From NCBI GenBank assembly GCA_934293005.1, contig CAKQYA010000008.1, forward strand, positions 28,369 to 92,368: a DNA stretch of 64,000 bases, read 5' to 3'. The stretch is from an uncultured Bacteroidaceae bacterium. Its GTDB lineage: Bacteria; Bacteroidota; Bacteroidia; Bacteroidales; Bacteroidaceae. Positions 54,969 through 63,637 of this stretch are shown in pieces. The notes beneath the pieces are model-generated. The model saw only the letters and a program-made list of their open reading frames with translations, did not search any database and had not been told where the DNA came from. Within the stretch, counting starts at the first letter, position 1. Each line of letters begins with the position of its first letter. The position numbers were made by a program, and so were the translations under genes.

Positions 54969-56324
54969 ATGAAAAGAAAAATATTTGTAGTAGCAACAGC
55001 TGTTGCAGCTTTGTCAACACAGGCACAAAACGGAATAAACAGCCCATACTCAAGATACGGACTCGGCATACAGTCTGAACGAGCCATGGGATTCAACAAA
55101 GGCATGGGCGGCGTGGCACAAGGCTTTCGCAATGGCAAACAGATCAATCCTGCCAACCCAGCATCCTATTCAGCGGTAGATTCCCTGTCGGCCATCTTTG
55201 ACTTGGGCCTCTCGTTGCAAAATGGCAACTACAAGATGGACGATTTGCAAAAGAATGTCCGCAATACCAGTTTCGACTATGTAGCCTTTCAATTTAAAGC
55301 TGCGAAAAATTGCGGAGTGACTCTCGGCCTGTTGCCGCTCACAAATATCAAATATAGTTTTGCTTCAACAAGCGAAACATTGTCGGGCACGGAAAACATC
55401 ACCTCATCTTACAGTTTCAGCGGAGACGGCGGAACAAGAGAAGTCTTTCTTGGCATAGGATGGCAACCTGTGAAAAACCTTTCAATAGGTTTCAACGCCG
55501 GATACGTATGGGGCGATTACAATCATAACATGACCATGTCGTTCAGCGAATCGTCTGTGTTCAGCATGGCACGAATCTATTCTGCAGAGATACGCACATA
55601 CGACCTTCAGGCCGGATTCCAGTTTAATAAGGCTATAGGCAAAGACGACAAGATTGTGCTTGGAGCTACATACACATTAGGGCACAACGTTGACAACAGA
55701 GCATACCGCACCACTGAGACCATCAACAGCACATCTATAGAGACACAGCATACAGACACCATACACAATGCTTTCCAACTGCCTCATTCCATAGCTGCCG
55801 GCCTGACATACTATCACAAAAACAAATGGCGTCTGGGAGCAGATTTTGAACTCCAAAAATGGTCCGACTGCCGATTTCCGAACCAACAGACATCCTTAAA
55901 CAACAATGGGGAAACAATAGAGGCTTACACATCTTCAAAAGGACAGCTTAACGACCGCATGAAGTTTAGCGTCGGTTTTGATTGGACACCAGCAGCTGAC
56001 AACGCAAGCCACTATTTCAGCCGATGCACATATAAAGCAGGCGCATACTATTCGCAGTCGTACGCAAAAGCAGATGCCAGCGGCAAAATATCTGACAAAC
56101 CACACGAATTCGGAGTTTCAGCAGGAATCACCCTTCCTGTAGCCAACAAACACATATGGTATAATGCTCCGCTTATCAACCTGTCCGTGCAATGGGTCCA
56201 GACCAACATCCCGTACCTTAACAACAATACACTTAAACAATGCGCATTGAAAGAAAACTACCTGCGGTTCTGCATCGGACTCACTTTCAACGAACGCTGG
56301 TTCTATAAGTCGAAACTTCAATAA
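54969..56324 (+). CDS. Outer-membrane beta-barrel protein of unknown function
   Basis: 451 residues with a signal peptide (about 1-19, STQA/Q). The mature start, INSPYSRYGLGIQSERAMGFNKGMGGVAQGFRNGKQINPANPASYSAVDSLS split over alternating small and polar residues, resembles FadL-like or PorV-like channel proteins. The rest is built of amphipathic beta strands (for example LGIGWQPVKNLSIGFNAGY and LRFCIGLTFNERW). It heads a unit with a TPR protein and lptC, in an order often seen in Bacteroidales (from memory). A role in envelope biogenesis is inference. Confidence 0.75.
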   Translation: MKRKIFVVATAVAALSTQAQNGINSPYSRYGLGIQSERAMGFNKGMGGVAQGFRNGKQINPANPASYSAVDSLSAIFDLGLSLQNGNYKMDDLQKNVRNTSFDYVAFQFKAAKNCGVTLGLLPLTNIKYSFASTSETLSGTENITSSYSFSGDGGTREVFLGIGWQPVKNLSIGFNAGYVWGDYNHNMTMSFSESSVFSMARIYSAEIRTYDLQAGFQFNKAIGKDDKIVLGATYTLGHNVDNRAYRTTETINSTSIETQHTDTIHNAFQLPHSIAAGLTYYHKNKWRLGADFELQKWSDCRFPNQQTSLNNNGETIEAYTSSKGQLNDRMKFSVGFDWTPAADNASHYFSRCTYKAGAYYSQSYAKADASGKISDKPHEFGVSAGITLPVANKHIWYNAPLINLSVQWVQTNIPYLNNNTLKQCALKENYLRFCIGLTFNERWFYKSKLQ

Positions 56325-56497
56325 CGAACCTTCTTGCCACAGGCTAAATAGAATGATTCTCAGAGCAACAAGGACGAAATGCAACAAACAAAGGTTGTTC
56401 ACAACAAAGAGCCACATTTTGACACTTGCACCGCAAAACATGCTCTGCCGTATTTTATAAGCAATTTTAATAATCACAATAATAATAGAATGACATC

Positions 56498-57946
56498 ATG
56501 AAAAAGCTAATTGCAGCATTGACAATTGCCATGACTGGCATGGGGGCATCAGCCCAAGACCTCTCAGGCACATCTATTTACGACCGCATCGGCCATGGAG
56601 AAGACTCCATTTCTGTATTGGGCAGCTTGAGCCTTTATCAAGAGGCCTTCAAAGAACAAAATTGGGCAGAAGCTGTCGAACCATGGGAATTCGTCTTCAA
56701 TAAGGCTCCACTCGCAATGGTTAGAGTGTACACCGACGGCGCATGGATGTTCGAGCAGCTCGTGAAAAACGAAACTGACGCAGAGAAGAAGAAACAGTAT
56801 TTTGAGAAACTTATGGCCATCTACGACAAGCGACTTGCTAACCTTGACGCTCTCAACTCATTCGCCACGCCAAAGACGACGTCAACAAAAGGCAATATCG
56901 TCTGCCGCAAAGCATACGATTATTACAACTTCAGCCCTGCCATGCGAGTTGACACTGCATATAATATGTTCAAGGAAGGCATTCAGGACATGGGTCCAAA
57001 TACCGAAGGTTTTGTGCTCTTCTCTTTCATCGCATGTTCATATCAGCGATTCATGGCTCATAAGGATGATGTCAACATCCGCCAAGAGTTCATAGAGGAT
57101 TACATGTTGACAAACGACATCTGCGACCGTCTTCTTGATCAAGCTAAGGAATATCCTTCAACAGTAGTTCCTGCCGACACCACATCTGAAGATTCTACAA
57201 AGTGGGTTGAGCAAGTTGTGTTAGCACCTGAAGCTCAGCAAATCGTCAATAATTATCAACCTGTGCAGGTAAGCGCAAACGACCTTTTTGTGAAGTCGGG
57301 AGCTGCCGACTGCGATGCGCTTGAAAAAATATATGGAGCACAAGTTGAGGCAAACAAAACTAATCTGCAATATCTTAATGCTGTGCTTGCCATCCTCAAC
57401 AACTTTGAATGCGACAAGTCAAACATCTACTATGTAGCAGCCGACTATGCCTACCAGCTCAACAAGACCCCTCAGGCCGCAATCGGTAAGGCATCAAAGC
57501 TTCTTAAAGAGAATAATGTGAATGGAGCCATCAAATATTTTGATGAAGCCATATCCCTTGAATCAGACAACGCGAAGAAGGCAAAATATTCCTATATAAT
57601 TGCTGCGCTCATGTTTAAGAAAGGCAACATCGGACAGTGCCGCGCATACTGCCGCAAGTCGCTCCAATACAATCCTTCCAATGGAGGCGCATACCTTCTG
57701 CAAGCAAGCTGCATTGCACGTTCTGCATCAGGCGACCACCTCACAAAGAGCTATTATTACTGCCTTGCTACAGACTACTGCAACCGCGCAAAAGCTGTAG
57801 ACCCAGCATCTGCCGCTAAGGCCAACCGTCAGGCAGCAGGCTATGCAGCCCACTACTATCCAAAGAGCGAGGCATTCTTTGCAGGCATCAAGGCCGGCCA
57901 GAGAGTGAGTGTTGCAGGTGAAAGCACAATTCTTCGTCTCCGCTAA
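56498..57946 (+). CDS. Secreted TPR-repeat protein
   Basis: 482 residues with a signal peptide (about 1-19, ASA/Q). A helical N-terminal half (SLYQEAFKEQNWAEAVEPWEFVF) is followed by classic TPR pairs, such as GKASKLLKENNVNGAIKYFDEAISLESDN and KKGNIGQCRAYCRKSLQYNPSNGGAYLLQ. It probably scaffolds envelope proteins in the periplasm. The neighbours are an OM barrel protein (173 bp before) and lptC (17 bp after). Confidence 0.8.
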   Translation: MKKLIAALTIAMTGMGASAQDLSGTSIYDRIGHGEDSISVLGSLSLYQEAFKEQNWAEAVEPWEFVFNKAPLAMVRVYTDGAWMFEQLVKNETDAEKKKQYFEKLMAIYDKRLANLDALNSFATPKTTSTKGNIVCRKAYDYYNFSPAMRVDTAYNMFKEGIQDMGPNTEGFVLFSFIACSYQRFMAHKDDVNIRQEFIEDYMLTNDICDRLLDQAKEYPSTVVPADTTSEDSTKWVEQVVLAPEAQQIVNNYQPVQVSANDLFVKSGAADCDALEKIYGAQVEANKTNLQYLNAVLAILNNFECDKSNIYYVAADYAYQLNKTPQAAIGKASKLLKENNVNGAIKYFDEAISLESDNAKKAKYSYIIAALMFKKGNIGQCRAYCRKSLQYNPSNGGAYLLQASCIARSASGDHLTKSYYYCLATDYCNRAKAVDPASAAKANRQAAGYAAHYYPKSEAFFAGIKAGQRVSVAGESTILRLR

Positions 57947-57963
57947 TACATAAATATGTATAC

Positions 57964-58593
57964 ATGAATAAGAAGACATCAAAAATATTAAGCGTTGCAG
58001 CAGTCGTCATGGCTGCTGCAACTTTATCGTTACAGTCGTGCGGAGACAGCAATGAGAAACACGGACCAGACATCGGCGTTCGAGATTCTTTGCCAGTCCT
58101 GAAGTCAATAGGCGTGAGCACCCTCATCAGCGACTCAGGGGTGATACGTTACAAAATGATTACAGAAGACTGGTTCATTTATGATAAAAAAGACCCTCAG
58201 TACTGGTCGTTTGAGAAGGGGCTGTTCATCGAGCGATTTAATGAGTCATACCAGGTTGATGCCTTCATTTCTTGCGATACAGCCTATTTCTTCAACCAGA
58301 AGAATTTATGGGAGCTGAGAGGACGTGTGCTCGTGAAAAACCTTAAAGGCGAGACATTCAAGACATCCCTGCTCTATTGGGATCAAGCTGCACACCGCAT
58401 ATATTCCGACAGATACATGGAAATAGATGGAGAGACGCGCAAACTCTCCGGCTACAATTTCAGCAGCAACGAACAGATGACAGATTATATCATTCACTCA
58501 TCTAAAGGACAATTCCCTCTCAAAGATGACAACGAGACACCTGTACCAAATCCAGAACTCATAGTTCCCGTCGACAGCATGAAGACACAGTAA
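57964..58593 (+). CDS. lptC: LPS export periplasmic protein LptC (lipoprotein form)
   Basis: 209 residues. The signal ends in LSLQSCGDSN, a lipobox, so the protein is lipidated instead of TM-anchored as in E. coli. The LptC/OstA-like beta-jellyroll follows: GVSTLISDSGVIRYKMITEDWFIYD, ISCDTAYFFNQKNLWELRGRVLVKN and FKTSLLYWDQAAHRIYSD. LptC takes LPS from LptBFG and passes it to LptA. Together with the LptF/G permease at 52-53.4 kb this marks an LPS-transport segment. 17-bp gap from the TPR gene; cdd follows 47 bp later. Confidence 0.9.
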   Translation: MNKKTSKILSVAAVVMAAATLSLQSCGDSNEKHGPDIGVRDSLPVLKSIGVSTLISDSGVIRYKMITEDWFIYDKKDPQYWSFEKGLFIERFNESYQVDAFISCDTAYFFNQKNLWELRGRVLVKNLKGETFKTSLLYWDQAAHRIYSDRYMEIDGETRKLSGYNFSSNEQMTDYIIHSSKGQFPLKDDNETPVPNPELIVPVDSMKTQ

Positions 58594-58640
58594 TCAACCT
58601 TGCAGAGACATTTGAAATAATTCATCAAAAATCCTGTGAC

Positions 58641-59132
58641 ATGAATAAAAGAACCTTAACGATTCCTTTCATTATCAAAACCGATGATGAATTGTCGGAG
58701 GCAGAACGCATGCTTTGCGCCAAAGCAAAGGAAGCAACCCTCCGCAGCTATTCGCCATATTCGCATTTTTCTGTAGGAGCGGCATTAGAACTGTCTGACG
58801 GCACAATAGTTTCTGGCTCAAACCAAGAAAATGCAGCATACCCATCAGGCCTTTGTGCAGAGCGCGTCGCCATGTTCTATGCCAATTCTTCATATCCAGA
58901 CCTTGCCATCAAGCGAATGTGCATAACAGCACGGGGTGTCAACGGCACGTTTGTCACAACACCTATCTCTCCATGCGGTGCATGCCGCCAGTCACTCCTT
59001 GAGGCAGAGCTCCGTCATGCAACCGACATTGAAGTGCTGCTTTACGGTACTGCGCACACTATAATCTTACAAAGCATCAAAAGCCTTTTGCCATTAGCAT
59101 TCTGCCAAACAGACTTACAATCCTCTGAATAA
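58641..59132 (+). CDS. cdd: Cytidine deaminase
   Basis: 163 residues. Zinc-dependent deaminase: SHFSVGAALELSDGTIVSGSNQENAAYPSGLCAERVAMFYA supplies the C-A-E (His/Cys and catalytic Glu) motif, and ISPCGACRQSLLEAE supplies the PCxxC pair. It converts (deoxy)cytidine to (deoxy)uridine in pyrimidine salvage. Follows lptC closely on the same strand. Confidence 0.95.
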   Translation: MNKRTLTIPFIIKTDDELSEAERMLCAKAKEATLRSYSPYSHFSVGAALELSDGTIVSGSNQENAAYPSGLCAERVAMFYANSSYPDLAIKRMCITARGVNGTFVTTPISPCGACRQSLLEAELRHATDIEVLLYGTAHTIILQSIKSLLPLAFCQTDLQSSE

Positions 59133-59203
59133 ATCCAAGCAAATGAAAATTCACGGCGCGCGGATTTCAGCATGGACATGTTGAGCGGGCCAAAGATAAG
59201 TAG

Positions 59204-59233
59204 GAGCGACCTGCATTGATGTTATAAAACAAT
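59204..59233. repeat. Second copy of the 30-bp motif from the MITE-like element
   Basis: Matches the segment at 43957-43986: both read GAGCGACC, five variable bases, then TTGATGTTATAAAA and AAT. Here it stands in the intergenic space after cdd without visible terminal repeats, so it may be a fragment. Confidence 0.5.
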
Positions 59234-59271
59234 GATAAACACCAATATAGGCCAATAGATATATAATAAAC

Positions 59272-59300
59272 AAAGCTCATCAGAATTTCTGATGAGCTTT
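59272..59300. terminator. Terminator hairpin after tRNA-Thr and cdd
   Basis: A perfect 13-bp stem (AAAGCTCATCAG on the left, CTGATGAGCTTT on the right) with a short loop. The minus-strand side is followed by TTTGTTTATTATATAT, fitting termination of the tRNA/SRP transcript. Confidence 0.75.
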
Positions 59301-59311
59301 AATTATTCTAG

Positions 59312-59385
59312 AGCCTCTTGTCGGATTCGAACCAACGACCCCGAGATTACAAATCACGTGCTCTGGCCAACTGAGCTAAAGAGGC
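59312..59385 (-). tRNA. tRNA-Thr (TGT anticodon)
   Basis: On the minus strand: acceptor GCCTCTT pairs with AAGAGGC, D-arm GCTC/GAGC, anticodon loop TTTGTAA (anticodon TGT, reads ACA), T-arm GTTGG TTCGAAT CCGAC. The discriminator is T and the CCA is not encoded. It lies only 4 bp after the probable SRP RNA. Confidence 0.95.
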
Positions 59386-59388
59386 GGG

Positions 59389-59486
59389 TGGGTAAGCTGA
59401 CTACATCGCACCGCTACAACCAAGTACCCTTGCTGCGGTCAAGCCCTGGGGGATTCCGAGGGAGCTGGTCGTATAGGACTTACCCA
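59389..59486 (-). ncRNA. ffs: Signal recognition particle RNA (small bacterial type)
   Basis: A single long hairpin of about 97 bases on the minus strand. The ends pair as GGGTAAG with CTTACCC. The middle pairs CTATACGACC with GGTTGTAGCG. The apex holds CCCAGGGCTTGACCGCAGCA, resembling SRP domain IV with the CAGG...AGCA internal loops that bind the Ffh M domain. The ffh gene lies 0.9 kb away on the other strand. From memory this matches small SRP RNAs of Bacteroidota; a covariance search would confirm it. Confidence 0.75.
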
Positions 59487-59564
59487 TTTTTTCAGAACAA
59501 GAAATTGAATTGCAAAATCCGTCCCGTTTGCCAACAGAAACAATCTTGTTTCGTTTTGCGAGTG

Positions 59565-59595
59565 CAAAGGTAGACGTTTTTAATGAGATGACAAA
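59565..59595 (-). promoter_or_regulatory. Promoter of the SRP RNA-tRNA-Thr unit
   Basis: Minus strand TTTG (59592-59595), 19 bases, TACCTTTG (59565-59572). The start point would be about 70 bases before the mature SRP RNA, so the RNA must be trimmed. Confidence 0.8.
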
Positions 59596-59683
59596 ACATT
59601 TTTCAAAAAAAAAGCATCCAACCTTGAATTTCTTTAATATTTAGACATTATCCTCACTAAAAATGCGTATCTTTGCAATCATT

Positions 59684-60316
59684 ATGGAAGAATTTATACT
59701 AAACATCACTAACGGAGCACTCGACAACCTCAACTATGGCTGGATAATATTGTTCATGGCCATCGAAAGCTCATTCATACCCTTTCCTTCAGAAGTGGTA
59801 ATGATACCTGCAGCATACATGGCGGCAGAAACGGGGGATATGTCAATTCCCATGATAATTCTTTGCGGCACAATAGGAGCACTTTTAGGCGCATTGGTCA
59901 ATTATGCGCTTGCCTATTACCTTGGACGTCCCATTGTGTATGCGTTCGCCAATAGCCGATTCGGCCACATGTGCCTCATCGATGCTGAGAAGGTTCAAAA
60001 AGCGGAAAACTATTTTGACAGGCGCGGCGCATTGTCTACACTTATCGGACGTATGATACCTGCCATCAGGCAGCTCATCAGCATACCTGCAGGACTTGCA
60101 AAGATGCACCTTGTCCCATTCATTATCTACACATGCCTTGGAGCAGGCTTGTGGAATTCCATCCTCGTTACCATTGGCTACGCATTCCACAGCACTGTGC
60201 CCAAGCAAGTCCTTATAGACAACATAGCCCACTATTCACACATTATCGGTTATGCCGCCATCATCATCGTGGCATTAGGCATTTCGTATCTCATCTATAA
60301 GGGCTTGAAAAAATGA
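59684..60316 (+). CDS. DedA family membrane protein
   Basis: 210 residues from ATG 59684 (MEEFILNITNGALDNLNYGW). An upstream in-frame ATG at 59663 overlaps a TATCTTTG -7 element (59667-59674) and is therefore unlikely to be translated. Family motifs: ESSFIPFPSEVVMIPAAYMA, GALLGALVNYALAYYLGRP, and FDRRGALSTLIGRMIPAIRQLISIPAGLAKM, with about five membrane helices. DedA proteins are thought to flip lipids such as undecaprenyl phosphate or to maintain membrane homeostasis. Confidence 0.92.
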   Translation: MEEFILNITNGALDNLNYGWIILFMAIESSFIPFPSEVVMIPAAYMAAETGDMSIPMIILCGTIGALLGALVNYALAYYLGRPIVYAFANSRFGHMCLIDAEKVQKAENYFDRRGALSTLIGRMIPAIRQLISIPAGLAKMHLVPFIIYTCLGAGLWNSILVTIGYAFHSTVPKQVLIDNIAHYSHIIGYAAIIIVALGISYLIYKGLKK

Positions 60317-60401
60317 CATCAGCATTTACAATCGATTCGGCATGAATATGTCTCGATGTAAAACCCAACAATTAAATCGCACAAATTGAATATACAGATA
60401 T

Positions 60402-61751
60402 ATGTTTGAAAACTTAAGCGAAAGACTGGAAAAGTCTTTCAAGATACTCAAAGGTGAAGGCAAGATCACCGAAATCAACGTAGCTGAGACACTCAAAGAT
60501 GTACGCCGAGCATTGCTCGAAGCCGATGTCAATTACAAAGTGGCAAAGAGCTTCACAGACACCGTAAAGCAGAAAGCGCTTGGACAGGATGTGCTCACAT
60601 CGGTGAAGCCAGGCCAGCTCATGGTAAAAATTGTCCATGACGAACTTGCGCATCTCATGGGCGGACAGGCCACAGAACTCAATCTCACAGGCCATCCAGC
60701 CGTTATTCTCATGGCGGGCCTCAATGGAGCAGGAAAGACAACCATGTCGGGCAAGCTTGCCCTTCGTCTGAAAAACTCAAACAAGAAGCCTCTCCTGGCT
60801 GCTTGCGACACATTCCGCCCTGCGGCGATGGAACAGCTGAAAGTGCTGGCAGACCAAGTTGGCGTGCCATGCTACATCGAACAAGGAGCCAAGGACCCAA
60901 TCACAGTTGCAAAGAATGCAATTCAGGAAGCAAAGGCAAAGGGATATGATGTCGTCATCGTCGACACAGCAGGACGCCAGTCTATCGACGAGGAACTCAT
61001 GCAGCAGATCGAACGAGTCAAGAGTGCAGTAACGCCTTCAGAGACGCTCCTTGTCGTCGACGCAATGACAGGCCAGGACGCAGTCAACACAGCCAAGATA
61101 TTCAACGAGAGGCTTGAAATAGATGGCGTCATACTGACCAAGCTCGATGGCGACACACGAGGCGGCGCGGCCCTCTCCATACGCACCGTTGTCACAAAGC
61201 CTATAAAGTTTGTCGGCACAGGCGAGAAAATGGAAGCTCTTGACGTGTTTCATCCTGAGCGCATGGCAGACCGCATATTGGGCATGGGCGACATCGTGTC
61301 ATTCGTTGAGCGCGCCCAGCAGCAATTTGACGAGAAAGAAGCGCGCAAACTTCAGTCGAAGATAGCCAAGAACAAGTTCGACTACAATGATTTCCTTGGC
61401 CAGATCCAGCAGATCAAGAAGATGGGCAACATCAAGGAACTTGCATCCATGATTCCAGGCGTGGGGAAACAAATCAAAGACCTCGATATCGACGACAACG
61501 CTTTCAAGTCGGTAGAAGCCATGATAGGCTCGATGACACCATACGAGCGAGAGCATCCCGAATGCATGACAATGTCACGCAAGCAACGCATCGCAAAAGG
61601 CTCTGGCAACAGCATTGACGAGGTGAACCGCATCACTAAGCAGTTTGAGCAGATGCGCAAAATGATGCGCCAGATGACAAGCCCCAAGATGGCCAAGGCC
61701 ATGGCCCAAATGCAGAGAATGAAAGGCATGCCAGGAATGCCACGCATGTGA
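60402..61751 (+). CDS. ffh: Signal recognition particle protein Ffh
   Basis: 449 residues. N domain (1-95), G domain with G1 MAGLNGAGKTTMSGKLALRL, DTFRPAAMEQL, G3 VIVDTAGRQSIDEELMQ, G4 TKLDGDTRGGAAL, and a Met-rich M domain (about 325-449: MIGSMTPYEREHPECMTMSRKQRIAKGSGN and a tail of MRKMMRQMTSPKMAKAMAQM). Binds SRP RNA and signal sequences and docks with FtsY to deliver membrane proteins. The likely RNA partner is 0.9 kb upstream. Confidence 0.97.
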   Translation: MFENLSERLEKSFKILKGEGKITEINVAETLKDVRRALLEADVNYKVAKSFTDTVKQKALGQDVLTSVKPGQLMVKIVHDELAHLMGGQATELNLTGHPAVILMAGLNGAGKTTMSGKLALRLKNSNKKPLLAACDTFRPAAMEQLKVLADQVGVPCYIEQGAKDPITVAKNAIQEAKAKGYDVVIVDTAGRQSIDEELMQQIERVKSAVTPSETLLVVDAMTGQDAVNTAKIFNERLEIDGVILTKLDGDTRGGAALSIRTVVTKPIKFVGTGEKMEALDVFHPERMADRILGMGDIVSFVERAQQQFDEKEARKLQSKIAKNKFDYNDFLGQIQQIKKMGNIKELASMIPGVGKQIKDLDIDDNAFKSVEAMIGSMTPYEREHPECMTMSRKQRIAKGSGNSIDEVNRITKQFEQMRKMMRQMTSPKMAKAMAQMQRMKGMPGMPRM

Positions 61752-61835
61752 TGCGCCAGCAACAAGATATAAAACAAACCGGAAAGGATGCGACAATTGC
61801 GCATATTTCCACATAACTAAAGAACAACAGACACC

Positions 61836-62714
61836 ATGCAACTAATCGACGGAAAGGCAACAGCCGCGGCAATCAAGAAAGAGATTGCGTCAGAAGTAGA
61901 AGATATCGTCAGCAAAGGAGGCAAGCGTCCTCATCTGGCAGCAATCCTTGTTGGACACGACGGCGGCAGCGAGACGTATGTGAAAAATAAAGTGCTCGCA
62001 TGTGAGGCATGCGGTTTCAAATCAACACTCCTGCGCTTTGAAGATGACATCACAGAAGACTTTCTTCTCAGCCAAGTAGAGAAACTCAATAATGACAACG
62101 ACGTCGACGGATTCATCGTTCAGCTACCTCTGCCCAAGCACATCTCAGAACAGAAAGTGATAGAAGCCATCGATTACCGCAAGGACGTGGACGGATTCCA
62201 TCCCATCAACGTGGGCAGGATGTCTATTGGCCTTCCATGCTATGTGTCGGCCACACCGCTTGGCATTGTGACTCTGCTGAAACGTTACGGCATTGAGACA
62301 AGCGGCAAAAAATGCGTAGTGCTGGGACGTTCAAATATCGTTGGAAAACCTATGGCGCAGCTCATGATGCAGAAGCAATACGGCGACAGCACCGTCACCG
62401 TGTGCCATAGCCATTCGGCAACCTTGAAAGAAGAATGTCGTCAAGCCGACATCATCATAGCTGCAATAGGAAGGCCCAACTTTGTCACAGCCGACATGGT
62501 GAAACCCGGAGCGGTCATCATAGATGTTGGCACCACACGCGTGCCAGACGCCACACGCAAGTCGGGATTCAGTCTCAACGGCGATGTCGACTTCGACAAT
62601 GTAGCACCTCTTTGCTCATGCATCACTCCTGTCCCTGGCGGTGTGGGTCCTATGACAATATGTTCGCTTATGAAGAACACATTGAGCGCAGGCAAGAAAG
62701 AGTTCTATAAATGA
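61836..62714 (+). CDS. folD: Bifunctional methylenetetrahydrofolate dehydrogenase / cyclohydrolase
   Basis: 292 residues. Catalytic YVKNKVLACEACG (Tyr and Lys of the YxxxK motif), DGFIVQLPLPKHI, DVDGFHPINVGRM, NAD(P)-binding CVVLGRSNIVGKPMAQLM and PVPGGVGPMTICSLM near the C-terminus. It produces methenyl- and 10-formyl-THF. Separated by 84 bp from ffh, followed by a hairpin terminator. Confidence 0.97.
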   Translation: MQLIDGKATAAAIKKEIASEVEDIVSKGGKRPHLAAILVGHDGGSETYVKNKVLACEACGFKSTLLRFEDDITEDFLLSQVEKLNNDNDVDGFIVQLPLPKHISEQKVIEAIDYRKDVDGFHPINVGRMSIGLPCYVSATPLGIVTLLKRYGIETSGKKCVVLGRSNIVGKPMAQLMMQKQYGDSTVTVCHSHSATLKEECRQADIIIAAIGRPNFVTADMVKPGAVIIDVGTTRVPDATRKSGFSLNGDVDFDNVAPLCSCITPVPGGVGPMTICSLMKNTLSAGKKEFYK

Positions 62715-62763
62715 TGCGCAGCAAACTTGCTCGCGAATGCATTCAGCATTCATATATATATAT

Positions 62764-62799
62764 TAAGTGGTGAGGCTTAGTGCTTCACCACTTATTTTT
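62764..62799 (+). terminator. Intrinsic terminator of folD
   Basis: A 10-bp stem TAAGTGGTGA with TCACCACTTA around an 11-base loop, followed by TTTTTG. Confidence 0.85.
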
Positions 62800-62851
62800 G
62801 GGGCAGATATCTAATAAAATCACAATTTTCCACAACTTTTCCATCGATTCG

Positions 62852-62883
62852 TTTGGTCAATTCGAGAAAAGTGCGTACCTTTG
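62852..62883 (+). promoter_or_regulatory. Promoter of the tRNA-His pair
   Basis: TTTG (62852-62855), 20 bases, TACCTTTG (62876-62883), ending 30 bp before the first tRNA. Confidence 0.85.
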
Positions 62884-62913
62884 CACTCGCAAAAGAGAGA
62901 TTGCTTCTACATG

Positions 62914-62987
62914 GTGGATGTAGTTCAGTTGGTTAGAGCGTCAGATTGTGGTTCTGAATGTCGTGGGTTCGAGTCCCACCCTCCACC
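62914..62987 (+). tRNA. tRNA-His (GTG), copy 1
   Basis: Acceptor GTGGATG, with G-1 at 62913 facing discriminator C. Anticodon loop TTGTGGT (GTG). T-arm GTGGG TTCGAGT CCCAC. The three bases after the discriminator are CCA, so this copy encodes its 3' end. The acceptor carries a T6-C67 mismatch in both copies. Confidence 0.95.
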
Positions 62988-63046
62988 CCAACAGAAAGAA
63001 GTTATTTATATTTTGCAAAAGACTCAGGCTTTAAATAGCCTACATG

Positions 63047-63120
63047 GTGGATGTAGTTCAGTTGGTTAGAGCGTCAGATTGTGGTTCTGAATGTCGTGGG
63101 TTCGAGCCCCACCCTCCACC
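63047..63120 (+). tRNA. tRNA-His (GTG), copy 2
   Basis: Identical to copy 1 within the mature tRNA except for one T-loop base (TTCGAGC instead of TTCGAGT). Here the discriminator is followed by CAT, so CCA must be added. G-1 is at 63046. The spacer between the two copies is about 60 bp with no second promoter. Confidence 0.95.
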
Positions 63121-63124
63121 CATA

Positions 63125-63157
63125 ATAAGAGGCCTTGCAAAATGCAAGGCCTCTTAT
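63125..63157 (+). terminator. Hairpin terminator after tRNA-His
   Basis: A 15-bp perfect stem (63125-63139 with 63143-63157) with a 3-base loop, immediately after the second tRNA. The T-run is weak, so it may act by structure alone. Confidence 0.65.
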
Positions 63158-63186
63158 GTTGTTTATGCATGCTGCACGGCATATTG

Positions 63187-63295
63187 TGTGCAGCGGATTT
63201 TGTGTGCAGCGGATTCCCTCGTTTTGCAACAAGTGGCACTCGGCGGCTTTCTCGTTTGGCAACAAGGACACTCGGCAAAACAGAGGAAGACACTG
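63187..63295. repeat. Degenerate short tandem repeats
   Basis: Two adjacent copies of GTGTGCAGCGGATT lie at 63187-63216. They are followed by two imperfect copies of a unit reading CTCGTTTTGCAACAAG, a few bases, then CACTCGGC (63218-63275). No coding potential is seen. The region sits between the tRNA pair and the palindromic repeat. Confidence 0.45.
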
Positions 63296-63313
63296 TGTGC
63301 AGCACCTATAAAA

Positions 63314-63356
63314 AAGTATCCTAAGATACTTTGCCAAGTATCCTTACCCTCTTTTT
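63314..63356. repeat. Second, short copy of the 22-bp palindromic repeat
   Basis: AAGTATCCTAAGATACTT (63314-63331) and a half unit AAGTATCCTT starting at 63336, again 22 bp apart, then CCTCTTTTTT. Same half unit and tail as in the array at 34454-34551. Between this and the IS end (63357-63603) I see nothing. Confidence 0.8.
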
Positions 63357-63637
63357 TATGTCGAATATAAACCTTGATTCCATGACATCTATTATATACG
63401 CGCGAAATGGATGGAAAAGACATCGGCAAAAAAGCTGACAAGAGTAGCAAACAATAAAAGATGCACAAATCTTTCGGCTTAATGACCAATTCAGGTTTAT
63501 TATGACACAACAACATGGTCCAGCTATCATTCGACATCAATAATGATATTACACAAAAAGGTGATACAGATTCTGCATCACCTTTTTATATTTGCACTTA
63601 TTGCTGTCCGGTAAAACTTTTTCAAATAAAATAAATT

